Shown: one piece after another, positions 10,915 to 21,119 of the stretch
How positions within the stretch are numbered: the first letter of the stretch is position 1
Layout of the letters: each line of letters opens with the position of its first letter
Program-made: the position numbers and the translations under genes
From: Chondrilla cf. caribensis
Taxonomy: Eukaryota > Porifera > Demospongiae > Chondrillida > Chondrillidae
Length of the DNA stretch: 64,000 nt
NCBI GenBank assembly: GCA_964020155.1
Contig: OZ026555.1
Span: 2,236,282-2,300,281 of the forward strand
Reading direction: 5' to 3'
Notes under the pieces: generated by a model
Databases searched by the model: none
Told to the model about the DNA's origin: nothing
The model's input: only the letters and a program-made list of their open reading frames with translations

Positions 10915-11304
10915 CTCAAATTCAATACTAAGGGTGGGGAAACGACGATTAGCTTCTAGCGTTAAGACCCGGAGACTATACGCCTTCAAAACAAATCCAG
11001 GGAAGAACCCTAAATCTTGACTATTCCTCGTCAAGGAACTAATGTGGAGTAAAAAAAAAACATTCATAGCTATATCGATATTATATACTAGTATAGCTAG
11101 ATAGAGAGAAAACTATAAACAAATTTTACAATTATAGCTACCTACCTTTGACCGACTGTTTCTTCGGGAATCCTTGCTTATGTCTATTGTCACGGTAACG
11201 AATTTCCACTCGGTAGTAATCAATCAAACGTTTCTTGAACGAAATGTGTTGCCTATGATGTCTTGTACTCGACGTCCAATTCCTAGCCTCAACTATGCCT
11301 CGAC
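10915..11304 (-). CDS. Two exons of an unidentified gene
   Basis: Exon 11142-11304 follows acceptor gtattcag and reads RGIVEARNWTSS then a basic segment (ISFKKRLIDYYRVEIRYRDN); with donor GGTAG|gtagct it ends in phase 2. Exon 10915-11038 follows a strong pyrimidine-rich acceptor (cattag), reads SLTRNSQDLGFFPGF and ends FPTLSIEFE before gtaaga; the phases match. No family recognised. Position and strand would allow these to be 5' exons of the left NACHT gene, but the 10915 exon ends in phase 0 while the exon at 9142 needs phase 1, so an intervening exon would be required. Confidence 0.4.
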
Positions 11305-11795
11305 CTGAATACCACAAGCCTGCCAGGGGAGCGAGAGAGAGAGAGAGGGGCGGGTCCAGGACAGGCCGATCCGATGAGTTGATCCCTAGAACTATTGATC
11401 ATCAAAATGGCGGGCATTCGACATGATTGATCGCTGGAAAGAAATAATCGGGGGAGAATTTTGTCATCTAGGATTTTGGGACTAAATTCCTCATCGTTTG
11501 CATCAGTATCGTTGATACCCGTTGCTCTGTGCTGCTGCTCGTTCCACCTGGTAGTGCCTGTAAATGAAGTTCCGTCAGCATCTCCTGCCCATGGCCAGTT
11601 GAATCGGGTTCTAACTCTGTCTCCTGAAGTTAACGTGTACACCACTGCAGTGTGTGTCGAGTTGGCAGCAGAAATACCTAGCTCAATGCTAACATAGAAT
11701 AGATTATCTATGGTTGTATCGACAAAACAAAATCCCCTTGTGACGATTTGTTGTTGCATGCCGTCTGAAAACCTGTTGCTGTCCAATTGCACCAA
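11289..11795 (-). CDS. Uncertain ORF with weakly C1q/TNF-like strand pattern
   Basis: A 168-codon frame in a locally GC-richer stretch. The middle reads FYVSIELGISAANSTHTAVV followed by TLTSGDRVRTRF and DGTSFTGTTRW, reminiscent of the last beta strands of C1q/TNF-like domains, but the match is weak. Its 3' end overlaps the exon 11142-11304 in another frame, and the opposite strand is open too. It could be non-coding. Confidence 0.2.
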   Translation of the reverse strand: MVQLDSNRFSDGMQQQIVTRGFCFVDTTIDNLFYVSIELGISAANSTHTAVVYTLTSGDRVRTRFNWPWAGDADGTSFTGTTRWNEQQHRATGINDTDANDEEFSPKILDDKILPRLFLSSDQSCRMPAILMINSSRDQLIGSACPGPAPLSLSRSPGRLVVFRSRHS

Positions 11796-11934
11796 ATGAA
11801 CAAGAAGCAGTGGGCCAGTAGGAACAGCTATCCCACAGGGAGACCTACCTCATGGTTACAACAACATGACCATTGCCAACATCTCCTCTACCTTCCCCAT
11901 GCCTTCTGATGTGAGTTGTTCGGTGTACGTACAT

Positions 11935-14370
11935 GACAAGGTGTAACCGTAGACCCTAGATGTTGCAGTGTACGTATGTGTGTACATTCAACACATCACC
12001 AGTGCAGGATACATGTAATGTGTATGTTCATATCCAATGAGTGTGTGATGTACACATGTTGTCGTCATGTAGTGAATGTTTAACATAAACACCATGTTAT
12101 GTATACAGTCTGAGTTAGGGGACCTGAAACACATCACACATTGTTCCGATTGTTGAATGGAATAATAACAATTGATGTTGGTGGTGTGGGATACCATGAC
12201 TGAAGCAAATACTCCAACAGCTGTGCATATTCCATCTGTGACTACTGAAAGATCTTCAGATCCCAAAGATTCATGATTCCAGATAAATTTGAATTCTCAT
12301 GTACATTAATACATGTGTGTATACTATAATAACAATTGGTATGGTAGTACCTCTTATCTACATGTGCGTATATTGTGTCCTATGACTTATATTATACGTA
12401 TAATATTTATAGGTTACTACCCGCCTACGAGGGAGGTATCGTATTTACTGCGCGAGACCCGAGGGCGAGAGCAGTAAATACGATACCTCCCGAGGTAGGC
12501 GGGTAGTAACCCATTTATCGCCAAATAAACGCTCCAAAATTCACGGAGAGAATCGCTGCATCTTTCTGAAGATATTTTCTGTTCTCCAGTCCAGTCCTGT
12601 GTGCCTACGATACTCAGAATCGGCTATTTATGGGAAGAAACACCCAAAAATGTAGAAAGAAAGGTAGCAAAAGCGGCTGTTTTCAATTTTGATCACGACG
12701 ACTTCGAGGAAGTTAGTCGCGGATAGATGACAATTTCGCGCATTCCAAGAAATGAATATCATTATAGCAATAACACAACACGACACAGTGCGCATAGAGT
12801 AACAGCAGCAGGGGAGAAACTTGGAATAAAAGTCAGAAATCCGGTAGTTCATTAATGCCAACGCTACTATAGTCTTCTACTATGTACTCCGATATTCAGA
12901 ATCGGCTATCTATCCGCGACTAACTTCCTCGAAGTCGTCGTGATCAAAATTGAAAACAGCCGCTTTTGCTACCTTTCTTTCTACATTTTTGGGTGTTTCT
13001 TCCCATAAATAGCCGATTCTGAGTATCGTAGGCACACAGGACTGGACTGGAGAACAGAAAATATCTTCAGAAAGATGCAGCGATTCTCTCCGTGAATTTT
13101 GGAGCGTTTATTTGGCGATAAATGGGTTACTACCCGCCTACCTCGGGAGGTATCGTATTTACTGCTCTCGCGCAGTAAATACGATACCTCCCTCGTAGGC
13201 GGGTAGTAACCTATAATTAACTCGTACATATACATTGCAGATCTTCATGACAGTAACTGTATCCACATGTAAATATGTACATGTTCCCAAATCACACCAC
13301 ATTTCAGATATATACGTACACCTTAATGTACCTGGGTGTATTGTAGTTTGACTGGCTGAGGTGTTTCCAAACCTTCTTCAACTCTGTTGGTCTTGGTGCC
13401 AACATCACCAGTGAGACTGTGGTCATTGTGAGCTCTCCAGAGTATTTCCAATGTATTTCATGTTCCATGACCAAAACTGTGTGAGGGACTACTGTAGGTT
13501 TCTGTTGCAGTGTAGACAACACACCTACCGATCATGTACGTATGAACCACACCACATGAATATCATTACATGTACATGACAAGGTGTAACCATAGACCCT
13601 AGATGTTGCAATGTACGTATGTGTGTACATCCAACACATCATCAGTGCAAGATGCATGTAATGTGTATGTTTATATCCAATGAGTGTGTGATGTACACAT
13701 GACTGTTGTCATTATGTACTGAATGTTTAACACAAACACCATGTTATGTATACAGTCTGAGTTAGGGGGACCTGAAACACATCACACATTGTTCTGATTG
13801 TTGAATGAAATAATAACCATTGATGTTGGTGGTGTGGGATACCATGATTGAAGCAAATACTCCCAACAGCTGTGCATATTCCATCTGTGACTACTGAAAG
13901 ATCTTCAGATCCCAAAGATTTGTGATTCCAGATAAATTTAAATTCTCATGTACATTATTAAGTGTGTGTATACCTCATAACAATTGGTATGGTAGTAGCT
14001 CTTATCTACATGTGTGTATTATATGGAATATTATGTTAGCACGTACATAGACATGGCACATCCACATGTAAATATGTACATGTTCCCAAATCACACCACA
14101 TTTCAGATATACGTACACCTTGATGTACCTGGGTCTATTGTAGTTTGACTGGCTGAGGTGTTTCCAAACCTTCTTCAACTCTGTTGGTCTTGGTGCCAAC
14201 ATCACCAGTGAGACTGTGGTCATTGTGAGCTCTCCAGAGTATTTCCAATGTATTTTATGTTCCATGACCAAAACTGTGTGAGGGACTACTGTAGGTTTCT
14301 GTTGCAGTGTAGACAACACACCTACCGATCATGTATGAACCACACCACATGAATATCATTACAATGTCAC
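11935..14370. repeat. Tandem duplication of about 0.8 kb, one copy split by a fold-back element
   Basis: Copy A is 11935-12411 plus 13212-13560; copy B is 13570-14370. Both contain gtagaccctagatgttgca (copy B with an A at the third base) and, later, cttcaactctgttggtcttg. Copy B lacks the 800-bp fold-back element and so gives an approximate empty site near 14025. Frames in the copies are broken by a one-base difference (near 12219 versus 13865) and by non-synonymous changes, so I do not call them coding. Confidence 0.8.
12412..13211. mobile_element. Fold-back transposon with nested terminal hairpins
   Basis: Long inverted repeats 12412-12728 and 12908-13211 enclose a spacer of 179 bp. Each outer end is itself a hairpin of about 90-100 bp (12412-12511 and 13125-13211): ggttactacccgcct ... 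gtatttactgc, a short loop, then the reverse complement. Flanks are tata on both sides, compatible with a TA or TATA target duplication. No transposase ORF. A second element sharing gttactac, tttactgc and the inner junction ggcgataa/gcgataag is at 63677-63789. Confidence 0.9.
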
Positions 14371-14874
14371 TGAATGTCTCCCTGTTTGCACCACAGTCAC
14401 AATAACTGTGGACTGTAATGGTACCACTACAATGGGACTAGAATGTTATTCTCAGCAGCTCTCAAGTTTGTCTAGTTCCTGAGCCTTTAAATTTATGTCC
14501 ATAATTCTTACCAAGTCTGTACAATAATGTAATGAATGCAATTTGCCATGCCATCCATCTAAGAACACAGCAATTACCACCTAAACCCAGAGCAGTTCCT
14601 TTTGTGTTTCCTCTGAGCAATAGGCTATACAAAAACAACATAGAATGCTTGTGTTCAATCCCTCCATCAGCAGAATCCATTCAAGATTGTGGTTACCTGT
14701 TCAGTAATTGGTACATATCCCTTTTCACCACAAACCCCTCAAATGTCCACCAGACTCTTTGCTTCCTTCTAAATTGGGTCTCACTCCACAAGACTAAACT
14801 GGTGTTTGAATATCTATGTACATATTATTGTAATTTTCACATGAACGTAGCTCATTGATACCTGCTGAATACAG

Positions 14875-15122
14875 ATCCTGCCTCCCTTTGTGTCCTGTTC
14901 ACCATGTAGTGTTGTTGAGAACTACATCAAGTGGCAGCTTGCTCTTCCTTACATCCCACTGTTGAGTACCCCTTTCCGCCGTCAGTGGCTGATGCATTTT
15001 ATGAGGACATTAGTGGGGATGGGGGTTCCCCAGACTGTGTTTCTGTTACTCAGAACGGCCTGCCGTTTGTTGTGTCTAGACTCTACACTGCAGAGGATGT
15101 CATCCCAAACACAAGAGATGAG
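14875..15122 (+). CDS. Exon of a SPIN90/Ldb17-like gene (tentative), copy 1
   Basis: Acceptor aatacag and donor GAGATGAG|gtttgt. The chosen frame gives VVENYIKWQLALPYIPLL, TPFRRQWLMHFMRTL and PQTVFLLLRTACRLLCLDS. Compared with the copy at 15707-15955, most differences within this frame are third-position synonymous (for example cct/ccg, tta/ttg, gtg/gta, cag/caa), which supports this frame over the overlapping one. Leucine-rich helices ending in an LCLD motif fit the helical domain of NCKIPSD/SPIN90 proteins, which act on Arp2/3 actin nucleation, but that assignment rests mainly on the downstream exons. Confidence 0.45.
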
Positions 15123-15355
15123 GTTTGTACAGGAATTGTGGGCAGTGTAAATTTGAGCATACGTACATCTAGTTGAACACAATGTAATTATAATAGTGTG
15201 AATGTACGTACATATGTATTATGTGACTGTAAACTTGTATAATATTTGGTTGGTTTTGTGGTGATGTGTGTATAACTGGTTGTATACATGTGTAAATGTA
15301 TATAGTACAGTCAGACCTCTTTTCATACAATGACAGTCTCTTTAATACTCATCCA

Positions 15356-15491
15356 TACACTGTAATGTACACATCCGTACACTGTATTGTACACATCTGT
15401 ACACTGTATTGTACGTATCTGTACACTTTATTGTACACATCTGTACACTGTATTTTACACATCCGTACACTGTATTGTACACATCTGTACA
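15356..15491. repeat. 22-bp minisatellite (ctgtacactgtattgtacac-type), with second patch at 16188-16256
   Basis: About six imperfect units built from gtacactgtattgtacac and acatctg, lying between the two duplicated exons. A shorter array with the same unit occurs after the second exon, consistent with duplication of a block of about 800 bp. Confidence 0.75.
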
Positions 15492-15706
15492 ATGAGAATA
15501 ACTACATACTGTATGTACGTATGTGCATTTATATGTGCAAATATCTACAATTGAAAACACAATACACTCAGTGACTGACAATGTCACAGTACAGGGATGT
15601 ATACTACAATGTTGTCAGAGTTTACCATATGCACATGTACTTATGGTATGTGTGTGCTCATTTCTACCGAACATGAACGTAGCTCGTTGATACCTGCTGA
15701 ATACAG

Positions 15707-15955
15707 ATCCTGCCTTCCCTTTGTGTCCTGTTCACCATGTAGTGTTGTTGAGAACTACGTCAAGTGGCAGCTTGCTCTTCCTTACATCCCACTGTTGAGT
15801 ACCCCGTTCCGCCGTCAGTGGCTGATGCATTTTATGAGGACATTGGTGGGGAAGGGGGTTCCCCAGACTGTATTTCTGTTACTCAGAACGGCCTGCCGTT
15901 TGTTGTGTCTAGACTCTACACTGCAAAGGATGTCATCCCAAACACAAGAGATGAG
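15707..15955 (+). pseudogene. Duplicated exon, copy 2 of 14875-15122
   Basis: Near-identical copy about 830 bp downstream. It has one extra T near its start (cctgccttccc versus cctgcctccc), so the frame at the shared acceptor differs from copy 1, and a TAG shortly after the donor position if unspliced. It could be an alternative exon or a dead copy. Confidence 0.45.
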
Positions 15956-16674
15956 GTTGGTGTAGGAATTGTGGGCAGTGTAAATTTGAGCATACATACA
16001 TCTAGTTGAATACAATGTAATTATAATAGTGTGAATGTACGTACATATGTATTATATGACTGTAAACTTGTATAATATTTGGTTGATTTAGTAATGTGTG
16101 TATAACTGGTTGTATGCATGTGCAAATGCATATAGTACAGTCAGACCTCTTTTCATACAATGACAGTCTCTTTAATACTTATCCATACATTGTATTGTAC
16201 ACATCTGTACACTGTATTGTACACATCCGTACACACTATTGTACACATCTGTACAATGAGAATAACTACTGTACATACTGTATGTACGTACATATGTTCT
16301 TTTATATGTGTACATATCCACAATTGAAAACACAATACAATGACAATGTCACTGTACATGGATGTATACTACAATGTTGCAGGAGTTTACCATATGCATG
16401 TACACTTACGGTACGTGTGTGCTCATTTCTACCAAACATTTGTGCATATTTACATACATGTGTACATGTGTGCAGTAGTGTACATATGTTTGTACATGTA
16501 GGCAGTACTATAATAATATTGTACATACAGTGTATATAATACATATGTATGGTATACGTACGTACTCACTGTACATGTATACATATGTGGCAATCAGTAG
16601 ACATACATGCAATATGTATGGAGTTGTCCTCTCACCTCACTCATGGCTCTTTTATGATACTTTTGTCATGTGCA

Positions 16675-16762
16675 GTTGAGTGTTCCAGTGATCCTAGTAC
16701 ATAGACCAGTGGTCCACAGACTTCATCACAGAAGTGTTGGAGATGATAGAGGATCCTCTGTC
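16675..16762 (+). pseudogene. Truncated copy of the 18499-18634 exon
   Basis: The frame reads DQWSTDFITEVLEMIEDP as at 18.5 kb and then diverges. The surrounding 16605-16762 duplicates 18405-18562, including the upstream ctcactcatggctctttt block. It lacks the second half of the exon and its donor. Confidence 0.5.
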
Positions 16763-17160
16763 TATGCTATGTATGTACTTTTCATTAGTGTGTCACCGGC
16801 TGTATCATGCATATACGTATGTATGTGCAGATGTGCACCTGTTGTCATTTGTGTTACTGAGGGTGAAGCCATAGTGAAACATTGTTGACACAATAATGTA
16901 CCACTACAGGCCTCAACACACTACAGCACAAAACATCCTACTGTGACCCAGACATTGGCAGGAGAGACCAGTGTGTCTCAACCTAACTATCACACCACAC
17001 CTGACATGCTGGTCCAGACAGAACTCCTCCTCAGTTCTTCTCCTGGTGATTGTTTATACCTACCTTACAGGTGTGAAGTGTAACCAATCACATTTTATAC
17101 ACTACATTTAATTACTACGTACACTCCATACACATGTATCCACAGGCTGTATTGTACATA

Positions 17161-17351
17161 CCATATAGTGGGAAATTTTCACGGATTTCACGATTAGCCT
17201 AACAATCTGCAAAAATAAAATCCACAAATTAGGCGTTCTCTATGTTCTATCATGTGACTGTGGCCAGCATCCGCGAAAATTTTATCCATGAATTTTCATT
17301 TTTGGACCCATCCGCAAAAATTTTGTCCCGCAAAAATTTCCTGCTATACGG
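17161..17351. mobile_element. MITE, 191 bp, TA target site
   Basis: Ends ccatatagtgggaaatttt and, inverted, ccgtatagcaggaaatttt are flanked by TA on both sides. Non-coding. Confidence 0.75.
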
Positions 17352-18498
17352 TATCAATACACTGTATTGTGTACTTATGTACACTGTATTGTATGTATCC
17401 AGTACACTGTACCATACACACATCTGTACACTTCTCTGTGCTCAAATAGGGCTGCTGTTGTAGAGTACTTTTCCATGCAAACCACCTCAGGATCACTTTG
17501 CCACATTCACATGCTAACACTTCACATGACTTCATTGTAACCAGGACTGGTGTGGTGCCATGTATAGTGGTCCCATGGTGTTGTCTTGTTGTTTGTGTGA
17601 GAATATATCCAGTGATGTCCTCTACTTTCTGTGCCATGAACAGATTTAGACATATACGTGTGAATATGTACATACTGCAGTTATTGTGTGGTGTGTGTAC
17701 ACTGGTACTAGTTGACCTTCATTATACCAATTGATGTCTGTACAGTTCAATTGGATTATGAGAATAACTACATACATATGTGCATTTATATGTGTACATA
17801 TCTACAAATGAAAACACAATACACTGATAATGTCACAGTACATGGATGTATACTACAATGTTGCAGGAGTTTACCATATGCATGTGCATATACATACATG
17901 TGTACAGCTTTCTACTGAACACACGTACATATTCACATACATGTGTACATCTGTGTAGTCATGTACATATGTACATATGTACATGTGGGCAGTACTATAC
18001 TGTATATTGTGTGTGAAGGAGTGGAAGGTGTTAGAGATGTTTATTGTAAGTTAGAAGATTTCTTGGACTATTTTTGAACATGTTTTATGATCAGTACAAG
18101 TTAATTTTCAATTTTGTATCATTTGTACTGATGAAGCCCATGATGGACCAAATGTGAAATCACGGTGAACATAAATGCTGAAAAATATAGACATGTCCAA
18201 CAATAGTCCAAGAAATAGCCTAATACGTATATACGGTATGGTATACATACTCACTGTACATGTACATATGTGTAGATTACATGTGTGTATTGTGGTAAAG
18301 GTCCTTTAGTAGGCACTGTCCATTCATATCTACATATATTCATGTAGTATATGTGAATATGAACATATGTACAACTCTGTGTGTATATGAGTATATGTCC
18401 ATACATGCAGTATGTATGGAGTTGTCCTTCTCTCAACTCACTCATGGCTCTTTTATGATACTTTAGTCTTGTGCAGTCGAGTGTTCCAGTGATCCTAG

Positions 18499-18634
18499 TG
18501 CATAGACCAGTGGTCCACAGACTTCATCACAGAAGTGTTGGAGATGATAGAGGATCCTCCGTTTTGTGACACTGATGATCAGGTACCAGATGCTCTTGTC
18601 AATGTTGTGCTGGGCTTCAACCAACACTTCACAG
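18499..18634 (+). CDS. Exon of a SPIN90/Ldb17 (NCKIPSD)-like leucine-rich domain gene
   Basis: After acceptor cctag the frame reads DQWSTDFITEVLEMIEDPP, then DALVNVVLGFNQHFTG up to donor CACAG|gtcagt. The pattern (helix ending in IED, a short acidic loop, then LVNVVLGFNQHF) resembles the conserved core of the SPIN90/Ldb17 leucine-rich domain, whose members regulate Arp2/3-dependent actin assembly. It ends in phase 1, whereas the last exon at 19119 starts in phase 0, so at least one exon between them is unaccounted for or the locus is decaying. If not spliced the frame stops at 18756. Confidence 0.5.
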
Positions 18635-19049
18635 GTCAGTGGATGGTCTCACCACCAGCAGGTGTTGTTGTGTTTACACGTTCCAACTACAAACACAAAA
18701 CACCTCTATTACCTGTGTGTGTGGAACACATAACACAGGATAATCATCTCTTGTAGATCACTATGTACATACAGTACTATCATCCTACACACTGTAGATC
18801 ACTATGTACATACAGTACTATCATCCTATACAGTACTATAGATCAACATTAAAACTGGACAATTATTATATGATAGAGACCTAGCAGAACCTGTACTTGT
18901 CTTTGTATTATTGTATTAATTTGTGCAATGTTTTATTTCTGTATCTTATTTGCATCATTTTTTTGTGTGTATATTTACAGGTGCACTTGTGTACATATCT
19001 GTCATTTTTATTCAATCCTCCTGTTCAACTATGTACATACATACATAGT

Positions 19050-19140
19050 TACACACTCACTACCTCTACCTCTCCTCCTGTAGCTACACACTCACTACCT
19101 CTCCCTCTCCTCCTGTAGCTATGCACTCACTACCTCTCAC
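19050..19140. repeat. 35-bp tandem repeat spanning a 3' splice site
   Basis: Two full units (19050-19084, 19085-19119) and a partial third. Each full unit carries the pyrimidine-rich tctcctcctgtag acceptor followed by the first bases of the exon, so the acceptor of the last exon is duplicated. Thirty-five is not a multiple of three, so use of the upstream acceptor would shift the frame. Confidence 0.8.
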
Positions 19141-19319
19141 TGCTCCACAAACTGATTGGCAGTACAGACTATGGAGAATCTCTTCACAGAAGGGATGAGT
19201 TGACTGCTTGTCTCAGTCGAATCTTTTCCGAAGAAGAAGAAGTCAAAGAAGACAAGGAAATAGTGAATCAAATTTGGAAGGACTTTCCTCAGTGTTTTCA
19301 GTTTGTGTCATCAATTTAG
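19119..19319 (+). CDS. Terminal exon of the SPIN90/Ldb17-like gene
   Basis: 67 codons from acceptor cctcctgtag to TAG. It reads THYLSLLHKLIGSTDYGES, HRRDELTACLSRIFSEEEE, KEIVNQIWKDFPQCFQF. The order hydrophobic helix, T-x-Y, (R/K)RDEL helix, acidic linker, then IWKDFP matches what I know of the end of the SPIN90/Ldb17 domain. It is the best preserved exon of this locus; the N-terminal SH3 region of animal SPIN90 was not found in the window. Confidence 0.6.
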   Translation, partial: LCTHYLSLLHKLIGSTDYGESLHRRDELTACLSRIFSEEEEVKEDKEIVNQIWKDFPQCFQFVSSI

Positions 19320-19881
19320 AGAAACAGCTATAGCCACTGCAGCTGTGCTAGATGGTCATTTGTACAGAAATTGATAGTCTTTATATTGTTTTTTGTGTAT
19401 GGCCAGTACTATCAGCTGTTATATCAAGAGCAAGCTAGTAAAAGTATACAACAGAGCTATAATATAGATTATGTGCATTTATATAATGATATTAATGTTA
19501 TTATACTAAATTTAACCATGCAGGGTATAAAAATAATAAGTTTCACTAGCGCTAGCTCTATACAGATATATCTATAATAATATTGTACTGTATGTATATA
19601 CCTATATAATATTATAATTATTATTATACTGTAAAATATGACCAAGCATGCCATTTATATCAACTAGTTATATTATATAAAATGGATGTGATGTATGACC
19701 AATAATGAAACACATAGAGTATACACACAGCATATTATATCGACATGGTCATGACGTCCACAGAATTGCAACAATAATTGAACAATACTATTTACATATG
19801 CATTATAAAAATTAAAAATAATAATGATAATAATAGTAATAATAAAATAATAATGAATTAAGAGCTACAATGGGTAACTCA

Positions 19882-20180
19882 GTGTACACTGTCCTGATGG
19901 TCCTGGTGTACACTGTCCTGACAGTCCTGGTGTACACTGTCCTGACGGTCCTGGTGTACACTGTCCTGACAGTCCTGGTGTACACTGTCCTGACGGTCCT
20001 GGTGTACACTGTCCTGACGGTCCTGGTGTACACTGTCCTGACGGTCCTGGTGTACACTGTCCTGAGGGTCCTGGTGTACACTGTCCCGACGGTCCTGGTG
20101 TACACTGTCCTGAAGGTCCTGGTGTACACTGTACTGACGGTCCTGGTGTACACTGTCCTGACGGTCCTGGTATACACTGT
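19882..20180. repeat. 24-bp minisatellite, 12 full units
   Basis: Twelve 24-bp units (19882-20169) plus a partial one, each starting gtgtacactgtcctga and ending gtcctg, with scattered substitutions. Because 24 is a multiple of three and no frame has a stop, long repetitive ORFs appear on both strands (VYTVLTVL on plus; GPSGQCTP and RTVYTRTV on minus). I regard these as side effects of the repeat. Confidence 0.95.
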
Positions 20181-20724
20181 GTGTTTACTACTATGTTCTG
20201 GTATTGATACTGTATGACCTGTTGTATGGATGAAGTGTGGAATACAACTAACAATGATGGCTGGTGAACACCAGGTACTGTGTGTACGTATGTATACACA
20301 ATAGGAAATGAAGCCACATTAACTAAGTTATGTAAGGAGATGTGTATGGTAAATATTGTTGTGTGTGTTCCTGTAGAATATGTAAATAACACAAGAAATT
20401 CACGCTATTTAAATGACACTGTGAATGAAGGACAATATGATAATAAAAATGACCTGCATACAAAGGACAAATTTGATCACCAAAATGGACTTTGCTATGG
20501 TGCTAACACATGTTTCACTTCTGAAAAGTGGACGATCACTCTACAGTGAACAAAATATCAACGTGTCCTTTATTAAGAGGTTCCACTGTAGCTAAACTTA
20601 AAAGCACTCACTAGCACACCACAAATGATACAAGTAACCAGGTATTAGATTAAGTCTTAATGTCTTATGTACTCCCCACATGTACATACTAAATTAAATA
20701 ATCCTCAAGCTAATCTACAATACC

Positions 20725-21119
20725 TCATGAAGATCCTTGATTCTTCACAGTTCTTTCAATTTTGTCTGCTAGGTCTTCTAATGCAGCACCTCTTCCTACT
20801 TCTTTCACTTCATCTCTCAAGAATTTACAGAATTGTAGCATATCATCACCATTATGGTTCGTCTCAAAGTATTTCAGTAGGTCTGAAGCTGCAGCAGCTG
20901 GATCTCCATGATCAAGTTGAGCTAAAACCCTAGCATTACATGCAGAATCAATAAGGTTGTATCCTCTCTTCAAAGTGTCAACACGTGGTTTTGTCAGCAT
21001 GTCTTCAATGTCATTTCTGAGCTCCCTCCAGTCCAAGGACTTGACAACATCCTTGGCTCTAACATGACTGTAGGATACCTCCTTCGGTTTGGAAGCAATA
21101 TGCACTTTTGATGGAACAG
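20725..21119 (-). CDS. Terminal exon with CARD-like death-fold domain
   Basis: From acceptor gttttgtag to TAA, 131 codons plus a split codon. After a [16 protein letters not shown] lead there are six predicted amphipathic helices: [67 protein letters not shown] and [13 protein letters not shown]. Length and pattern fit a CARD or related death-fold, which mediates homotypic assembly with adaptors or proteases. The subtype is uncertain because no invariant residue decides it. A death fold at the C-terminus of an NLR-type protein would be uncommon compared with the usual N-terminal position. Confidence 0.6.

Noticed and set aside
11988..14319. Minus-strand frames repeated in the tandem duplication (starting MGSEDLSVV and MLSTLQQKP)
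   Set aside because: One copy has a one-base frameshift and substitutions are not biased to third positions in either strand, so coding constraint is not supported.
19812..20392. ORFs of 115-175 codons over the 24-bp minisatellite; also a CRISPR-like look
   Set aside because: Units are contiguous with no unique spacers, so it is not a CRISPR array, and frames are open on both strands because of the period.
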